Assembly (NCBI GenBank): GCA_900314445.1
Contig: OMVA01000069.1
Span: 1-63,844, forward strand
Source: an uncultured Lachnospiraceae bacterium
GTDB taxonomy: Bacteria > Bacillota > Clostridia > Lachnospirales > Lachnospiraceae
Direction of reading: 5' to 3'
Length of the DNA stretch: 63,844 bases
In this document: one piece after another, positions 25,153 through 34,372 of the stretch
Layout: each line of letters starts with the position of its first letter
How positions within the stretch are numbered: the first letter of the stretch is position 1
Notes under the pieces: model-generated
Seen by the model: only the letters and a program-made list of their open reading frames with translations
Told to the model about the DNA's origin: nothing
Database searches by the model: none
Position numbers and translations under genes: made by a program

Positions 25153-26166
25153 ATGTATAGTATGAGAGAAAAAACTGAAAAAGTGAATATTGGTGATATT
25201 GCTAAGATGGCTGGGGTTTCCAAAGCGGCAGTGTCGAGATATTTTAATCACGGTTATATTTCTGATGAAAAAAGAGAATTAATAAGAAAAGTTGTCGAGG
25301 AAACTGGTTACCAACCTTCCATTCAGGCTGCGCATTTACGCATAAAAAAGACGAATACGGTTGGTGTGATTGTTCCTAAGCTTTCTTCATATTCCATTGG
25401 CAAATTAGTGGATGGTCTCTTAACGGTATTTAATGAGAATAAATATTACACATTACTTGCTGTTACTCAGAATGATCCTGAAAAGGAATTAGAGTATTTA
25501 CATGCATTTCAAAATCATAGCGTAGATGGCGTAATCCTTATGGGAACAGTACTTACACCAAAGCATAAAGAATTAATTCGTGATTTACAGGTTCCTGTTG
25601 TTATTACAGGTCAGCATTTTAATGGTTTCAATTGTGTCTATAATGATGACTATAATGCTATGTATGAAATCACAAAAAAAGTTCTTGAAAAAGGTAGAAA
25701 GAAACCAGTCTATATCGGTGTTACCCAGAGGGATGTAGCGGTTGGTAAAGAACGTTTTGAAGGATTTAGAGATGCCTTAAAAGAATATGACCTGGAACAT
25801 CTTGCAACTCGTTCTGTTATTTGTTCAGGTTTTGATGAGCAGGCTGGATATGATGCAACAGAAGAGTTGTATAAATTATATCCAGATATGGATGCAACGA
25901 TTTGTGCCACGGATACACTTGCCTTTGGTGCATCAAGATATCTGGAACTTGCTGGAATATCCCTTCCAGGACAGGTACTTGTTTCTGGAATTGGTGGCTC
26001 TACATTGGCTTTACATGCAGGTTATCCAATCCTGACTGCCAAGTATTATTATCAGCAGGCGGGCAAAATCTCTTCAAAGCTTTTGCTCGATATGATGAAT
26101 GGTGCAGTTACTGTTCAGAGCAATATGAAACTTGGTTTTGATATCATCGATGATATAAATAGGTAA
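25153..26166 (+). CDS. LacI-family transcriptional regulator
   Basis: 337 residues. N-terminal LacI helix-turn-helix VNIGDIAKMAGVSKAAVSRY and hinge region; the periplasmic-binding-protein-like effector domain follows (NTVGVIVPKLSSYSIGKLVDGL, VDGVILMGT, PVVITGQHF, GFRDALKEY). No sugar transporter or hydrolase is adjacent, so the effector cannot be inferred. Start is ATG 25153 or 25162. Convergent with the Lrp-family gene across a shared terminator. Confidence 0.93.
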   Translation: MYSMREKTEKVNIGDIAKMAGVSKAAVSRYFNHGYISDEKRELIRKVVEETGYQPSIQAAHLRIKKTNTVGVIVPKLSSYSIGKLVDGLLTVFNENKYYTLLAVTQNDPEKELEYLHAFQNHSVDGVILMGTVLTPKHKELIRDLQVPVVITGQHFNGFNCVYNDDYNAMYEITKKVLEKGRKKPVYIGVTQRDVAVGKERFEGFRDALKEYDLEHLATRSVICSGFDEQAGYDATEELYKLYPDMDATICATDTLAFGASRYLELAGISLPGQVLVSGIGGSTLALHAGYPILTAKYYYQQAGKISSKLLLDMMNGAVTVQSNMKLGFDIIDDINR

Positions 26167-26302
26167 TACGCCAAAAGAATTCATTTGCATTTGCTGCTTC
26201 TAATCGATATAGTGGTAGAAGTGTACAGGCTATTGGTGCAATTTCTTCCTATCCAACAGAAGTATAATTTGTGAAATACCTCCACAAAGAAAAATAACTC
26301 AA

Positions 26303-26344
26303 AAAACACATCTGGTGAGTAAATATACCTGCCAGATGTGTTTT
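26303..26344. terminator. Bidirectional terminator between LacI and Lrp genes
   Basis: 13-bp stem AAAACACATCTGG (26303-26315) / CCAGATGTGTTTT (26332-26344) with A/T tracts on both sides, serving convergent genes. The gap 26167-26302 otherwise holds only a CATTTGCAT half-site at 26182. Confidence 0.85.
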
Positions 26345-26349
26345 GCCTT

Positions 26350-26832
26350 TTACTGTTCGTCGTTATTTTCTTTTTCTGTATTTTCCAATTCGTTAAGGGA
26401 TTCAATGTTGATTCCACGGCTTGGCACAGGTGTGGAGAAAACAATCTGTGTTTCAGTCTTACCGAATTTCTGTAACTGTCCGATGAAGGAATCCAGTTCT
26501 AAAGTGCTAGGGAAGCAGACTTTAATGTGCATGGAATAAGCGCCTGTTACACAATCGCATTCAAGAACATTTGGACATGCTTCAATAAAAGGATAGAATT
26601 CTGGTTTCTGCTTTGGCTCTAATGTAAGGTTGATGAAAGCAGTAATGTGATAACCAAGGACAAGTGGATTAATTTCTGCATGATAACCGCTGATGATGCC
26701 TTGTTTCTCAAGTCTTTCGATTCTTGCAGATACTGCTGGAGAAGAAAGAAAAACCTTTCCAGCAAGATATTTAAGGGGATATCTAGAGTTTTCTTGTAAT
26801 AATTGAAGAATTTTAATATCTATTTTATCCAT
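26350..26832 (-). CDS. Lrp/AsnC-family transcriptional regulator
   Basis: 160 residues. N-terminal helix-turn-helix (DKIDIKILQLLQENSRYPLKYLAGKVFLSSPAVSARIERLEKQGII, read in parts) and a C-terminal RAM ligand-binding domain (VLECDCVTGAYSMHIKVCF). Lrp-type proteins sense amino acids. The last ~20 residues are an acidic/Asn tail. One of few minus-strand genes in the window. No divergent partner: the upstream gene is the plus-strand RluF-like gene 177 nt away. Confidence 0.92.
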   Translation of the reverse strand: MDKIDIKILQLLQENSRYPLKYLAGKVFLSSPAVSARIERLEKQGIISGYHAEINPLVLGYHITAFINLTLEPKQKPEFYPFIEACPNVLECDCVTGAYSMHIKVCFPSTLELDSFIGQLQKFGKTETQIVFSTPVPSRGINIESLNELENTEKENNDEQ

Positions 26833-27009
26833 GATAGACCTCTTTCTATTGGTTGCTTAATTAAATAAATAAAATTTGTTGCTCGACTTAAGTATTATAA
26901 GACTTTTTCTGGACTCATGCTAGTAAAAGTTTTGTGTTATCATATAAATGTTAATTGAGATATAGACCATTGTTCATGCAAATGGTTTTCGAATAGAAAT
27001 GGAGATTTT

Positions 27010-27720
27010 ATGGAAGCAATTAGAATTAATAAGTATCTGAGTGAAGCTGGTGTTCTTTCCAGACGAAAGGCCGATGAAGCCATCGCCAGAGGAGAAGTTT
27101 TGGTAAATGGAAAGTTACCTGAGCCTGGAACAAAGGTAAGTTTGGAAGATGAAGTTACCTATTTGGGCAAGGTGGTAAGACCAGTTGAAGATAAGGTTGT
27201 GCTTGCATATTACAAACCAATTGGTCTTATCTGCACATCTGCAGAGTCAGATCCCAATAGTATTTTTAGAAAACTTAATTATCCTAAGAGACTTATTTAT
27301 GTAGGCCGTTTGGATCAGGCATCTCAAGGTCTTTTGCTTTTAACAAATGATGGCGAATTATCAAATCAAATTCAAAAAGCTCGTAATGGTCATGAAAAGG
27401 AATATGTTGTAAGAGTGGATAAGCCTATTACGGATGAATTTGTTAGCCAGGCTTCCAAAGGTGGACTCTCTTTTGAAGATTTGGGAGAAAGAAAGACAAA
27501 GCCTTGTAAGATTATTAAGCAGGGTAGTCAGTCTTTTCGTATCATTTTAACAGAAGGTATCAATCGAGAGATTAGACGTATTTGCGAATATTATGGATAT
27601 CGCGTTACTTATCTTAAGAGAATTCGTGTTATGAATATTAATCTGGGTGAATTACAGCCTGGTGAGTATCGAGAACTTACAAATAAAGAAATTGAAGAAC
27701 TGAAGAAATCAATTCGATAA
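27010..27720 (+). CDS. rluF: RluF-like 23S rRNA pseudouridine synthase
   Basis: 236 residues. N-terminal S4 domain (IRINKYLSEAGVLSRRKADEAI) followed by the RsuA/RluB/E/F catalytic domain with aspartate in GRLDQASQGLLLLTNDG, EKEYVVRVDKPIT and EGINREIRRICEYYGY. HEKEYVVRVDKPIT and IRVMNINLGEL match the RluF branch, which modifies U2604 region of 23S rRNA in E. coli; exact target here is inferred. GGAG precedes ATG. DNA ligase follows after 42 nt. Confidence 0.88.
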   Translation: MEAIRINKYLSEAGVLSRRKADEAIARGEVLVNGKLPEPGTKVSLEDEVTYLGKVVRPVEDKVVLAYYKPIGLICTSAESDPNSIFRKLNYPKRLIYVGRLDQASQGLLLLTNDGELSNQIQKARNGHEKEYVVRVDKPITDEFVSQASKGGLSFEDLGERKTKPCKIIKQGSQSFRIILTEGINREIRRICEYYGYRVTYLKRIRVMNINLGELQPGEYRELTNKEIEELKKSIR

Positions 27721-27762
27721 ATATTAATAAGTAGAATCGGAACTGGGTAAAGGGGCAGGACA

Positions 27763-29733
27763 ATGGCTGAAAAGCAGAACATGAAAAGAATGAAAGAATT
27801 GATTCAAATTCTGAATCAGGCATCTAAGGCTTATTATGATGAAGACCGCGAAATTATGAGTAATTTTGAGTATGATAAGCTTTATGATGAACTTGTGGAT
27901 TTAGAAAAAGAGACAGGAATTACTTTATCAAATAGCCCGACTATTAATGTTGGTTATGAAGTGGTTTCTTCCCTGCCAAAAGAAAAGCATCCAGAGCCTA
28001 TGCTTTCTCTGGACAAAACAAAGGATGTGGAAGTGCTTGCAGATTGGTTGGGAGACCATGCTGGAATTTTGTCCTGGAAGATGGATGGCCTTACGGTTGT
28101 TCTCACTTATGAAAATGGTAGTCTCACAAAGGCCGTAACTCGTGGTAATGGTGAAGTTGGTGAAGTTATCACAAATAACGCCAGGGCCTTTCAAAATATT
28201 CCCAATAAGATCTCTTATCAGGGTAAATTGGTTGTTCGTGGAGAAGCGGTTATCGGCTATGAGGATTTTGAAGCGATTAATGCAGCTCTTCCGGAGACAG
28301 ATGCAAAATATAAAAATCCAAGAAATCTTTGCTCTGGAGCCGTAAGACAGTTGGATTCATCCATTACAGCTAAAAGAAATGTAAATTTTTTTGCCTTTTT
28401 TCTGGTAGAACCTGAGGATCCGGAACTTCTGAAAAAGCTGGGCAACTCATTTGAAGAGAGATTTATTTTCCTGAAGGAAATTGGTTTTGATGTTGTTGAG
28501 TATAAAAAGGTAAATAGTGGAAATGAAATTGCCGGGGCTGTTGCAGAGTTTGCAGAGAAACTTCCGGAGAATGCTTTCCCTTCAGATGGTCTTGTGTTGG
28601 ATTTGGATGATGTTGCCTATGGCAAAAGTCTGGGAACAACAGCTAAATTCCCTCGTAATGCCATTGCATTTAAATGGAAGGATGAGCAGCAGGAGACGGT
28701 TTTAAGAGAAATCGAATGGAGTCCATCCAGAACAGGTTTGATTAATCCGGTGGCTGTTTTTGATCCCGTTGAATTAGAAGGTACGGTTGTGAAGAGAGCA
28801 AGCCTTCACAATGTTACATATGTTAAGGATATGCAGCTGGGAATTGGAGATCGTATTAAAGTTTATAAAGCAAATATGATTATTCCTCAGCTTTCTGAAA
28901 ATCTCACCAAGTCAGGAAATTCGCCAATTGCTGAGGCTTGTCCTGTCTGTGGAGAAAAGACTGTAATCAAAAATGAGAATGGTTCTGAGACTTTACATTG
29001 TCCGAATCCAGAATGTCCTGCCAAGCATATCAAAGAATTTGATTTATTTGCTTCCAGAAACGCAATGAATATGGATGGTCTTTCTGAAGCTACTATGGAA
29101 AAGTTTATGGAGGAAGGCTTCCTTCATAGCCTGGTAGATTTATTCCATTTGGATCAGCATAAGGACCAAATTATTCAAATGGACGGCTTTGGACAGAAGT
29201 CCTATGAAAAGATTCAGGAATCTGTGGAGAATGCCAGAAATAATGCCACACTTGCTGGTTTCCTTTATGGACTTGGTATTCCTGGTATTGGTGCTCAAAA
29301 TGCAAAACTGATTGCCAGATATTTCAAGAATGATATGGAGAGTATTCTTGCTGCAAGCAAAGAAGAACTCTGTGAAATCGAAGGCTTAGGTGAAGTGCTT
29401 GCAGATGGGGTAATCTCATTTGTAAAGGATGAAAAGAAAATCCAAGAGGTAAGAGCTCTTTTGAATGAAATCAATTTTGTTCAGGAAGAGAATAATGCGC
29501 CACAGGATTTAGTAGGCAAGATTTTTGTAATTACTGGAAGCCTGGAAACATATCCAAATCGTGATGCTTTGAAAAAAGAGATCGAAGACAGAGGAGGAAA
29601 GTGTTCTGGTTCAGTTTCTGCAAAGACATCCTATTTGATTAATAATGATATCCTTTCCAATTCTTCAAAGAATAAGAAAGCAAAATCTCTAGGTATTCCG
29701 ATTATTACAGAAAATGATTTTAAAAAACTGTAA
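27763..29733 (+). CDS. ligA: NAD-dependent DNA ligase (divergent)
   Basis: 656 residues. N-terminal NAD-binding Ia domain (QASKAYYDEDREIMSNFEYDKL in parts), adenylation lysine in WKMDGLTV (KxDG), OB fold (RASLHNVTYVKDMQLGIGD), Cys4 zinc finger (CPVCG...CPNPECPAKH), helix-hairpin-helix (GIPGIGAQNAKLIARYF, IEGLGEVLADGV) and BRCT (GKIFVITGSLETYPNRDALK). Domain order is that of LigA, but several usually invariant stretches differ, so it may be a second, lineage-specific ligase. GGGGCAGGA precedes ATG. Confidence 0.92.
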   Translation: MAEKQNMKRMKELIQILNQASKAYYDEDREIMSNFEYDKLYDELVDLEKETGITLSNSPTINVGYEVVSSLPKEKHPEPMLSLDKTKDVEVLADWLGDHAGILSWKMDGLTVVLTYENGSLTKAVTRGNGEVGEVITNNARAFQNIPNKISYQGKLVVRGEAVIGYEDFEAINAALPETDAKYKNPRNLCSGAVRQLDSSITAKRNVNFFAFFLVEPEDPELLKKLGNSFEERFIFLKEIGFDVVEYKKVNSGNEIAGAVAEFAEKLPENAFPSDGLVLDLDDVAYGKSLGTTAKFPRNAIAFKWKDEQQETVLREIEWSPSRTGLINPVAVFDPVELEGTVVKRASLHNVTYVKDMQLGIGDRIKVYKANMIIPQLSENLTKSGNSPIAEACPVCGEKTVIKNENGSETLHCPNPECPAKHIKEFDLFASRNAMNMDGLSEATMEKFMEEGFLHSLVDLFHLDQHKDQIIQMDGFGQKSYEKIQESVENARNNATLAGFLYGLGIPGIGAQNAKLIARYFKNDMESILAASKEELCEIEGLGEVLADGVISFVKDEKKIQEVRALLNEINFVQEENNAPQDLVGKIFVITGSLETYPNRDALKKEIEDRGGKCSGSVSAKTSYLINNDILSNSSKNKKAKSLGIPIITENDFKKL

Positions 29734-29896
29734 ATTAAAAATTCATTTTCCTTATTTTTTAATTCTTATAATGGATAATAATCTAAACTGATTTAAAAAA
29801 ATGTTTACTTTGTGATAGGATAAGTGTTGTTCTTATTAAAAGCTATAAAGGCTTTATGTGTTGAATTGCAATAGACGGAAACTTGAGGTGACATAA

Positions 29897-30805
29897 ATGC
29901 CAATTCGTATTGATAATGATTTACCAGTTAAGAAAGTATTAGAAGATGAAAATATATTTGTCATGGACGATCGTCGGGCGGGTACCCAGGACATTCGACC
30001 AATTGACATCCTGATTTTAAATCTGATGCCTCTTAAGGAGGATACGGAACTTGCGCTTCTGCGTAGTCTTTCAAACACTCCATTGCAGGTAAATATAACC
30101 TTTATTCGTACAATGTCATATACATCTACTCATACATCTTTACAGCATTTGGAAAGATTTTATTCTGATTTTGAACATGTTAAGAATAGAAAATGGGATG
30201 GTCTGATTATTACCGGCGCGCCAGTTGAGAAAATGGACTTTGAAGATGTTGATTATTGGAAAGAATTAACAGAAATCATGGATTGGTCAGAGAAGAATGT
30301 TACTTCCACATTCCATATCTGTTGGGCAGCTCAGGCTGGTCTTTATTATAGATATGGCATCAAGAAGCATGAGTTCAAGGAAAAACTTTCTGGTATCTAT
30401 AAGAATATTACCAGACATAAGTCTGACCCATTGGTTCGTGGTTTTGATGATACATTTTTTGCTCCTCAGTCTCGTTATACTGGTGTTGACGCAGATGCGG
30501 TATATGCGAATGACAGACTGAAGACTTGTGCTTACTCCGATGAGTGTGGTCCTTTCCTGATTATTGGAGACGGTGGAAAGAATGTATTCGTTACTGGACA
30601 TCCAGAATATGATACATTTACATTGGATACGGAATATAAGAGAGATCTGGCTAAGGGTCTTAATCCAAGTATTCCTGTGAATTATTATCCAGATGATGAT
30701 CCATCAAAGCCACCTGTAAAATCATGGAGATGCCATGCGAATATGCTTTATACCAATTGGCTGAATTACTATGTATACCAGGCAACACCATTTGACTGGA
30801 AGTAA
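29897..30805 (+). CDS. metA: Homoserine O-acetyltransferase (MetA family)
   Basis: 302 residues. Starts MPIRIDNDLPVKKVL; catalytic Cys142 in FHICWAAQAG and His in VTGHPEYD. Residue 111 is Glu (GAPVEK), the residue that gives acetyl-CoA specificity in MetA enzymes, where Gly gives succinyl-CoA; so the product is probably O-acetylhomoserine for methionine synthesis despite the usual succinyltransferase label. The coding end lies in a 33-bp tandem repeat (see 30777). GAGGTGA lies upstream. No SAM riboswitch-like leader is visible. Confidence 0.94.
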   Translation: MPIRIDNDLPVKKVLEDENIFVMDDRRAGTQDIRPIDILILNLMPLKEDTELALLRSLSNTPLQVNITFIRTMSYTSTHTSLQHLERFYSDFEHVKNRKWDGLIITGAPVEKMDFEDVDYWKELTEIMDWSEKNVTSTFHICWAAQAGLYYRYGIKKHEFKEKLSGIYKNITRHKSDPLVRGFDDTFFAPQSRYTGVDADAVYANDRLKTCAYSDECGPFLIIGDGGKNVFVTGHPEYDTFTLDTEYKRDLAKGLNPSIPVNYYPDDDPSKPPVKSWRCHANMLYTNWLNYYVYQATPFDWK

Positions 30806-30875
30806 GAAAACCAGGCAATACCATTTGGATGGAAGTTAGAAAACCAGACGATACCATTTGACTGGAAGTAAGAAA
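30777..30875 (+). repeat. 33-bp tandem repeat, three copies, spanning the metA stop codon
   Basis: Copies begin at 30777, 30810 and 30843. The first contains the last metA codons (QATPFDWK, stop at 30803-30805). Copies 2 and 3 keep the metA frame; the stop of copy 2 is changed to TTA, and copy 3 ends in TAA (30869-30871). Read-through would add 21 residues repeating the C-terminus twice (QAIPFGWK, QTIPFDWK). Confidence 0.9.
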
Positions 30876-30879
30876 TAAT

Positions 30880-30908
30880 GGCACCTGCCCAGGCGGGTGC
30901 CTTATTTA
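30880..30908 (+). terminator. Terminator-like hairpin after metA
   Basis: 10-bp stem GGCACCTGCC (30880-30889) / GGCGGGTGCC (30892-30901) with one G-U pair, followed by TTATTTAAT. The tight CA loop means the innermost pairs open. Confidence 0.75.
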
Positions 30909-30926
30909 ATAGAATTGAGGAAGAAA

Positions 30927-32084
30927 ATGAGACAAATATATTTGGATCATGCGGCTACCACGCCGGTTAGACCAGAAGTAAAGGAAGAAATGCTGCCCTT
31001 CATTGAAGGAGAGTTTGGTAATCCTTCTGCTGTTTACAGTATTGGTACCAATAATAAGGAAGCTATTAGTGCTGCCAGAAGGAAAATTGCAGCTTTGCTG
31101 GGAGCAGAATCTTCAGAAATTATTTTTACATCCGGTGGTACAGAATCAGATAACTGGGCTCTGAGAGGTGTGGCGCTTGTATATTTAATGAAGAAGGAAA
31201 GTGTGCATATTATTACCAGTTCCATTGAACACCATGCCGTTCTTCATACCACAGAATTTCTTGAGAGAATGGGGTGCCGGGTAACATACTTAGATGTGGA
31301 TCAGGATGGATTTGTAAATCCTCAGGATGTGGAAAATGCCATTGAGGATGACACTCGTATTATTTCCATTATGACGGCCAATAATGAGATTGGAAGTATT
31401 CAGCCAATTGCTGAAATTGGCAGGATTGCTCATGAGAATGGTATTCTATTCCATACAGATGCTGTGCAGGCATTCGGACATATTCCGATTTCGGTAAATG
31501 ATATGAACATTGACCTGCTTTCTGCCAGCGCACATAAGTTTGGCGGACCCAAAGGCATTGGCTTTTTATATAGAAGAAATAGCGTAAAAATGGAAAATCT
31601 CATTTTCGGCGGTGGTCAGGAAAGAGGACTGAGGGCTGGTACAGAAAATGTAGCTGCCATCGTTGGTATGGCTAAGGCTGCGGTTCTTTCCTGTGAAAAT
31701 ATGGAAGAAGAGATGGAAAGAGAAAGAAAAATGTGTCGTCTTTTCTTACAGGATCTTACGGATGGTACGGATGACATCCATTTAAACGGTCCGGCCATTG
31801 GTGAAAATAGACTTCCAAATAATCTGAATGTGGAATTTAAAGGCGTGCTGGGAGAGTCCATGCTGATTATGCTGGATATGGAAGGCATTGCAGCATCTGC
31901 TGGTTCTGCATGTTCTGCAGGGGCAGTAGATCCTTCCCATGTTCTTTTGGCCATTGGCCTCCATCCGGATGCGGTAAAGTCGAGTCTTCGATTTACTATA
32001 GGTGAAGAAAACACTCTGGACGAATTAGAACTCACAGCTGGTATCATTCGGAAAATCGTGGAAAGACTTCGGAAAATGAAGTAA
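30927..32084 (+). CDS. nifS: Cysteine desulfurase (NifS/IscS family)
   Basis: 385 residues from ATG 30927 (GAGGAAG upstream); an upstream GTG lies inside the metA terminator and is rejected. Motifs: IYLDHAATTPVRPEV, FTSGGTESDNWAL, HHAVLHT, NEIGSIQPI, the PLP lysine in SAHKFGGPKG and the active cysteine in AGSACSAGA. It transfers sulfur from cysteine to Fe-S or tRNA-thiolation acceptors. No thiI or iscU is adjacent. Confidence 0.95.
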   Translation: MRQIYLDHAATTPVRPEVKEEMLPFIEGEFGNPSAVYSIGTNNKEAISAARRKIAALLGAESSEIIFTSGGTESDNWALRGVALVYLMKKESVHIITSSIEHHAVLHTTEFLERMGCRVTYLDVDQDGFVNPQDVENAIEDDTRIISIMTANNEIGSIQPIAEIGRIAHENGILFHTDAVQAFGHIPISVNDMNIDLLSASAHKFGGPKGIGFLYRRNSVKMENLIFGGGQERGLRAGTENVAAIVGMAKAAVLSCENMEEEMERERKMCRLFLQDLTDGTDDIHLNGPAIGENRLPNNLNVEFKGVLGESMLIMLDMEGIAASAGSACSAGAVDPSHVLLAIGLHPDAVKSSLRFTIGEENTLDELELTAGIIRKIVERLRKMK

Positions 32085-32095
32085 ATAATATCTTC

Positions 32096-32114
32096 ATGCA
32101 AATGAGTTTTGCAT
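32096..32114. repeat. Intergenic hairpin element (ATGCAAATG family), short copy
   Basis: ATGCAAA (32096-32102), loop TGAGT, TTTGCAT (32108-32114), 11 nt after the nifS stop and just before a terminator. Confidence 0.65.
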
Positions 32115-32118
32115 AGAA

Positions 32119-32162
32119 AAAAAGCAGAGTAGTGCACTTGGGGTGTGATTACTCTGCTTTTT
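32119..32162. terminator. Bidirectional terminator between nifS and the PHP gene
   Basis: 13-bp stem AAAAAGCAGAGTA (32119-32131) / TACTCTGCTTTTT (32150-32162), between convergent genes. Confidence 0.85.
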
Positions 32163-32177
32163 AGTTTGCTTCCATTA

Positions 32178-33008
32178 TTATAAGGCAATAAATTCTGGCT
32201 TCATCTGCTTGAAAGTTGAGTAGTATTTAAAACCCATGGATTTAGCAAGTTCAGCTGCTTCTTCAAAACGGTATCCCATGTGGATATCGTCGTGACTGTC
32301 GCTACCGAAGGTCAGAATTTCTCCTCCCAAGTCTTTATAGAGCTTCAGTGTCTCTGGATGAGGATGAGCATAATCCATACCGCGGTAAAGAGCACCTGTA
32401 TTGATTTCAATACCTTTGCCATTAGCGATAATTGTTTTCAAAATCTCTTCAATTAAATCAGCTGCTGGGAAGGCGCTGAGTTTAAAATTGTCTTTATGCT
32501 TAATGCCTGGTCCATAACGGAAAATGTAATCTAAATGTCCATAGACGTTATAGTCGGTAAAATGTTTTACGGTGTAAAGCATTTCTTCAAAGTATTTGAT
32601 GTATCGTTCCATGGGATCATGTCCATCAAAGAAACCAGGGTAGTATGGGTCATCATGTTCTACATAGTGAGTGGAGCAGATAACAAAGTCTAGACCTGGA
32701 TGTTTCTTAGTGAAGTTTTTCAAATCTTCCACTGTATGAGGCTGAACTCCTTGTTCCAGACCAATTCGTAAATCAAACTTTGATGCCACCTTTTTCTGAA
32801 TTTCCTTAAGGGCAGGGATGTAGACTTCAATGGGATTATCAAAGGTACAACCGTCTGGAGGAAGTGGATAATCTAGGTCGTTGTGATCGGTGAAACATGC
32901 AGAAGTCATTCCTTTTCTTATCATTTCTTCTATTAAATGGTATGGGTCTGTATCACAGTCACCAGAGAAGGATGTATGTAAGTGATAATCGGGGATTAAA
33001 TTGCTCAT
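32178..33008 (-). CDS. PHP-domain phosphatase, histidinol-phosphatase-like
   Basis: 276 residues. PHP metal-binding motifs: DYHLHTSFSGDC, CFTDHND, LEQGVQPH, ICSTHYVEHDD, YGHLDYI and FGSDSHDDIHMGYRFEEA. The length and STH/GSDSH context match HisJ/HisK, which dephosphorylates histidinol phosphate. No other his gene is nearby, so another phosphoester is possible. AAAGGATTTAATT precedes the start on the minus strand. Confidence 0.85.
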   Translation of the reverse strand: MSNLIPDYHLHTSFSGDCDTDPYHLIEEMIRKGMTSACFTDHNDLDYPLPPDGCTFDNPIEVYIPALKEIQKKVASKFDLRIGLEQGVQPHTVEDLKNFTKKHPGLDFVICSTHYVEHDDPYYPGFFDGHDPMERYIKYFEEMLYTVKHFTDYNVYGHLDYIFRYGPGIKHKDNFKLSAFPAADLIEEILKTIIANGKGIEINTGALYRGMDYAHPHPETLKLYKDLGGEILTFGSDSHDDIHMGYRFEEAAELAKSMGFKYYSTFKQMKPEFIAL

Positions 33009-33079
33009 AATTAAATCCTTTCGTAGCTTTAAAAATAGTATATGAAAATTTATTCAATCCTTTGTACAAATCTTTTTGA

Positions 33080-33100
33080 GTATACGCAAAAAACGTATAC
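33080..33100. promoter_or_regulatory. Palindromic operator candidate upstream of gap
   Basis: GTATACG (33080-33086), 7 A-rich bases, CGTATAC (33094-33100). It lies between the divergent PHP gene and gap, 157 nt before the gap start. The rest of 33009-33256 is AT-rich with no promoter I can assign firmly. Confidence 0.45.
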
Positions 33101-33256
33101 ACATAAGAAAAATGCAATTGGTGCTAAAATATTATATAAAATTAACAAATATTTGTTATTCTATGCTGGATTTTCGACTTGAATTATAACATAAAAGCGT
33201 TTATCATAAATAGCAGTGAAAAAATCACGTAAATCATTTTTAGGAGGATTTTAGAA

Positions 33257-34258
33257 ATGGCAGTTAGAGTAGCTATTAACGGTTTTGGTCGTATCGGTCG
33301 TCTTGCTTTCCGTCAGATGTTCGGTGCAGAAGGATATGAAGTTGTTGCAATCAACGACTTAACATCACCTAAGATGTTAGCACATCTTTTAAAGTATGAT
33401 TCATCACAGGGTAAGTATGCCCTTGCTGATACAGTATCTGCTTCAGAAGATTCTATCACAGTAGATGGTAAGGAAATCAAGATTTATGCATTCCCTGATG
33501 CAAACAATTGCCCATGGGGAGACCTTGATGTTGACGTAGTACTTGAGTGCTCAGGTTTCTACACATCAAAGGCAAAGGCACAGGCTCATATCAACGCTGG
33601 TGCTAAGAAGGTTGTAATTTCAGCTCCTGCTGGTAACGATCTTCCAACAATCGTTTACAACGTAAACCACACAACACTTACAGCTGATGATAAGATCATC
33701 TCTGCTGCATCTTGTACAACAAACTGTCTTGCACCTATGGCTAAGGCTCTTAATGACCTTGCTGGTATCAAGTCAGGTATCATGTCAACAATTCACGCTT
33801 ACACAGGCGACCAGATGATCCTTGATGGACCACAGAGAAAGGGTGACCTTCGTCGTTCAAGAGCAGCTGCTGTTAACATCGTTCCTAACTCAACAGGTGC
33901 TGCTAAGGCTATCGGCCTTGTTATTCCAGAACTGAACGGTAAGCTTATCGGATCAGCTCAGCGTGTTCCTACTCCAACAGGTTCAACAACAATCCTTGTT
34001 GCAACAGTTGAGAAGTCAGTAACAGTTGATGAAATCAACGCAGCTATGAAGGCAGCTTCTACAGAATCATTCGGTTACAATGAAGATCTGATCGTTTCTT
34101 CTGATATCGTTGGATCAAGATATGGTTCTATCTTTGATGCTACACAGACAATGGTTGGCGAAGATAACCTTGTACAGGTAGTTTCTTGGTATGATAACGA
34201 GAATTCTTACACATCTCAGATGGTTCGTACAATCAAGTACTTCGCTGAGCTTGCTTAA
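33257..34258 (+). CDS. gap: Glyceraldehyde-3-phosphate dehydrogenase
   Basis: 333 residues. NAD-binding start [16 protein letters not shown], catalytic cysteine in [12 protein letters not shown], and [14 protein letters not shown] near the end. It oxidises glyceraldehyde-3-phosphate in glycolysis. AGGAGG precedes ATG. It heads the gap-pgk-tpiA cluster but has its own terminator at 34285. Codon choice is strongly biased, as expected for an abundant enzyme. Confidence 0.98.
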   Translation: MAVRVAINGFGRIGRLAFRQMFGAEGYEVVAINDLTSPKMLAHLLKYDSSQGKYALADTVSASEDSITVDGKEIKIYAFPDANNCPWGDLDVDVVLECSGFYTSKAKAQAHINAGAKKVVISAPAGNDLPTIVYNVNHTTLTADDKIISAASCTTNCLAPMAKALNDLAGIKSGIMSTIHAYTGDQMILDGPQRKGDLRRSRAAAVNIVPNSTGAAKAIGLVIPELNGKLIGSAQRVPTPTGSTTILVATVEKSVTVDEINAAMKAASTESFGYNEDLIVSSDIVGSRYGSIFDATQTMVGEDNLVQVVSWYDNENSYTSQMVRTIKYFAELA

Positions 34259-34284
34259 TAAGTTCGAATTCTAAATAAGACCTT

Positions 34285-34326
34285 AGGGGGTCCGGTCTAA
34301 TTTGGGCCGGACCCTTATTTTTTTCA
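34285..34326 (+). terminator. Terminator between gap and pgk
   Basis: Stem with core GGGTCCGG (34288-34295) / CCGGACCC (34307-34314), extendable to TTAGGG/CCCTTA edges, then a run of T. Confidence 0.9.
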
Positions 34327-34372
34327 AATAACCTTTGTTTGGAATTATTTAAGATTAATGGAGGGAAATACA

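Noticed and set aside
26178..26270. Open frame reading NSFAFAASNRYSGRS... after the LacI gene, possible gene remnant
   Set aside because: About 30 codons, no start or family match I can support, and it overlaps a CATTTGCAT half-site.
29734..29896. SAM or T-box leader before metA
   Set aside because: No kink-turn core, no T-box sequence and no terminator hairpin can be drawn.
33180..33200. TATAAC as the -10 of gap
   Set aside because: No acceptable -35 at 16-18 nt upstream.
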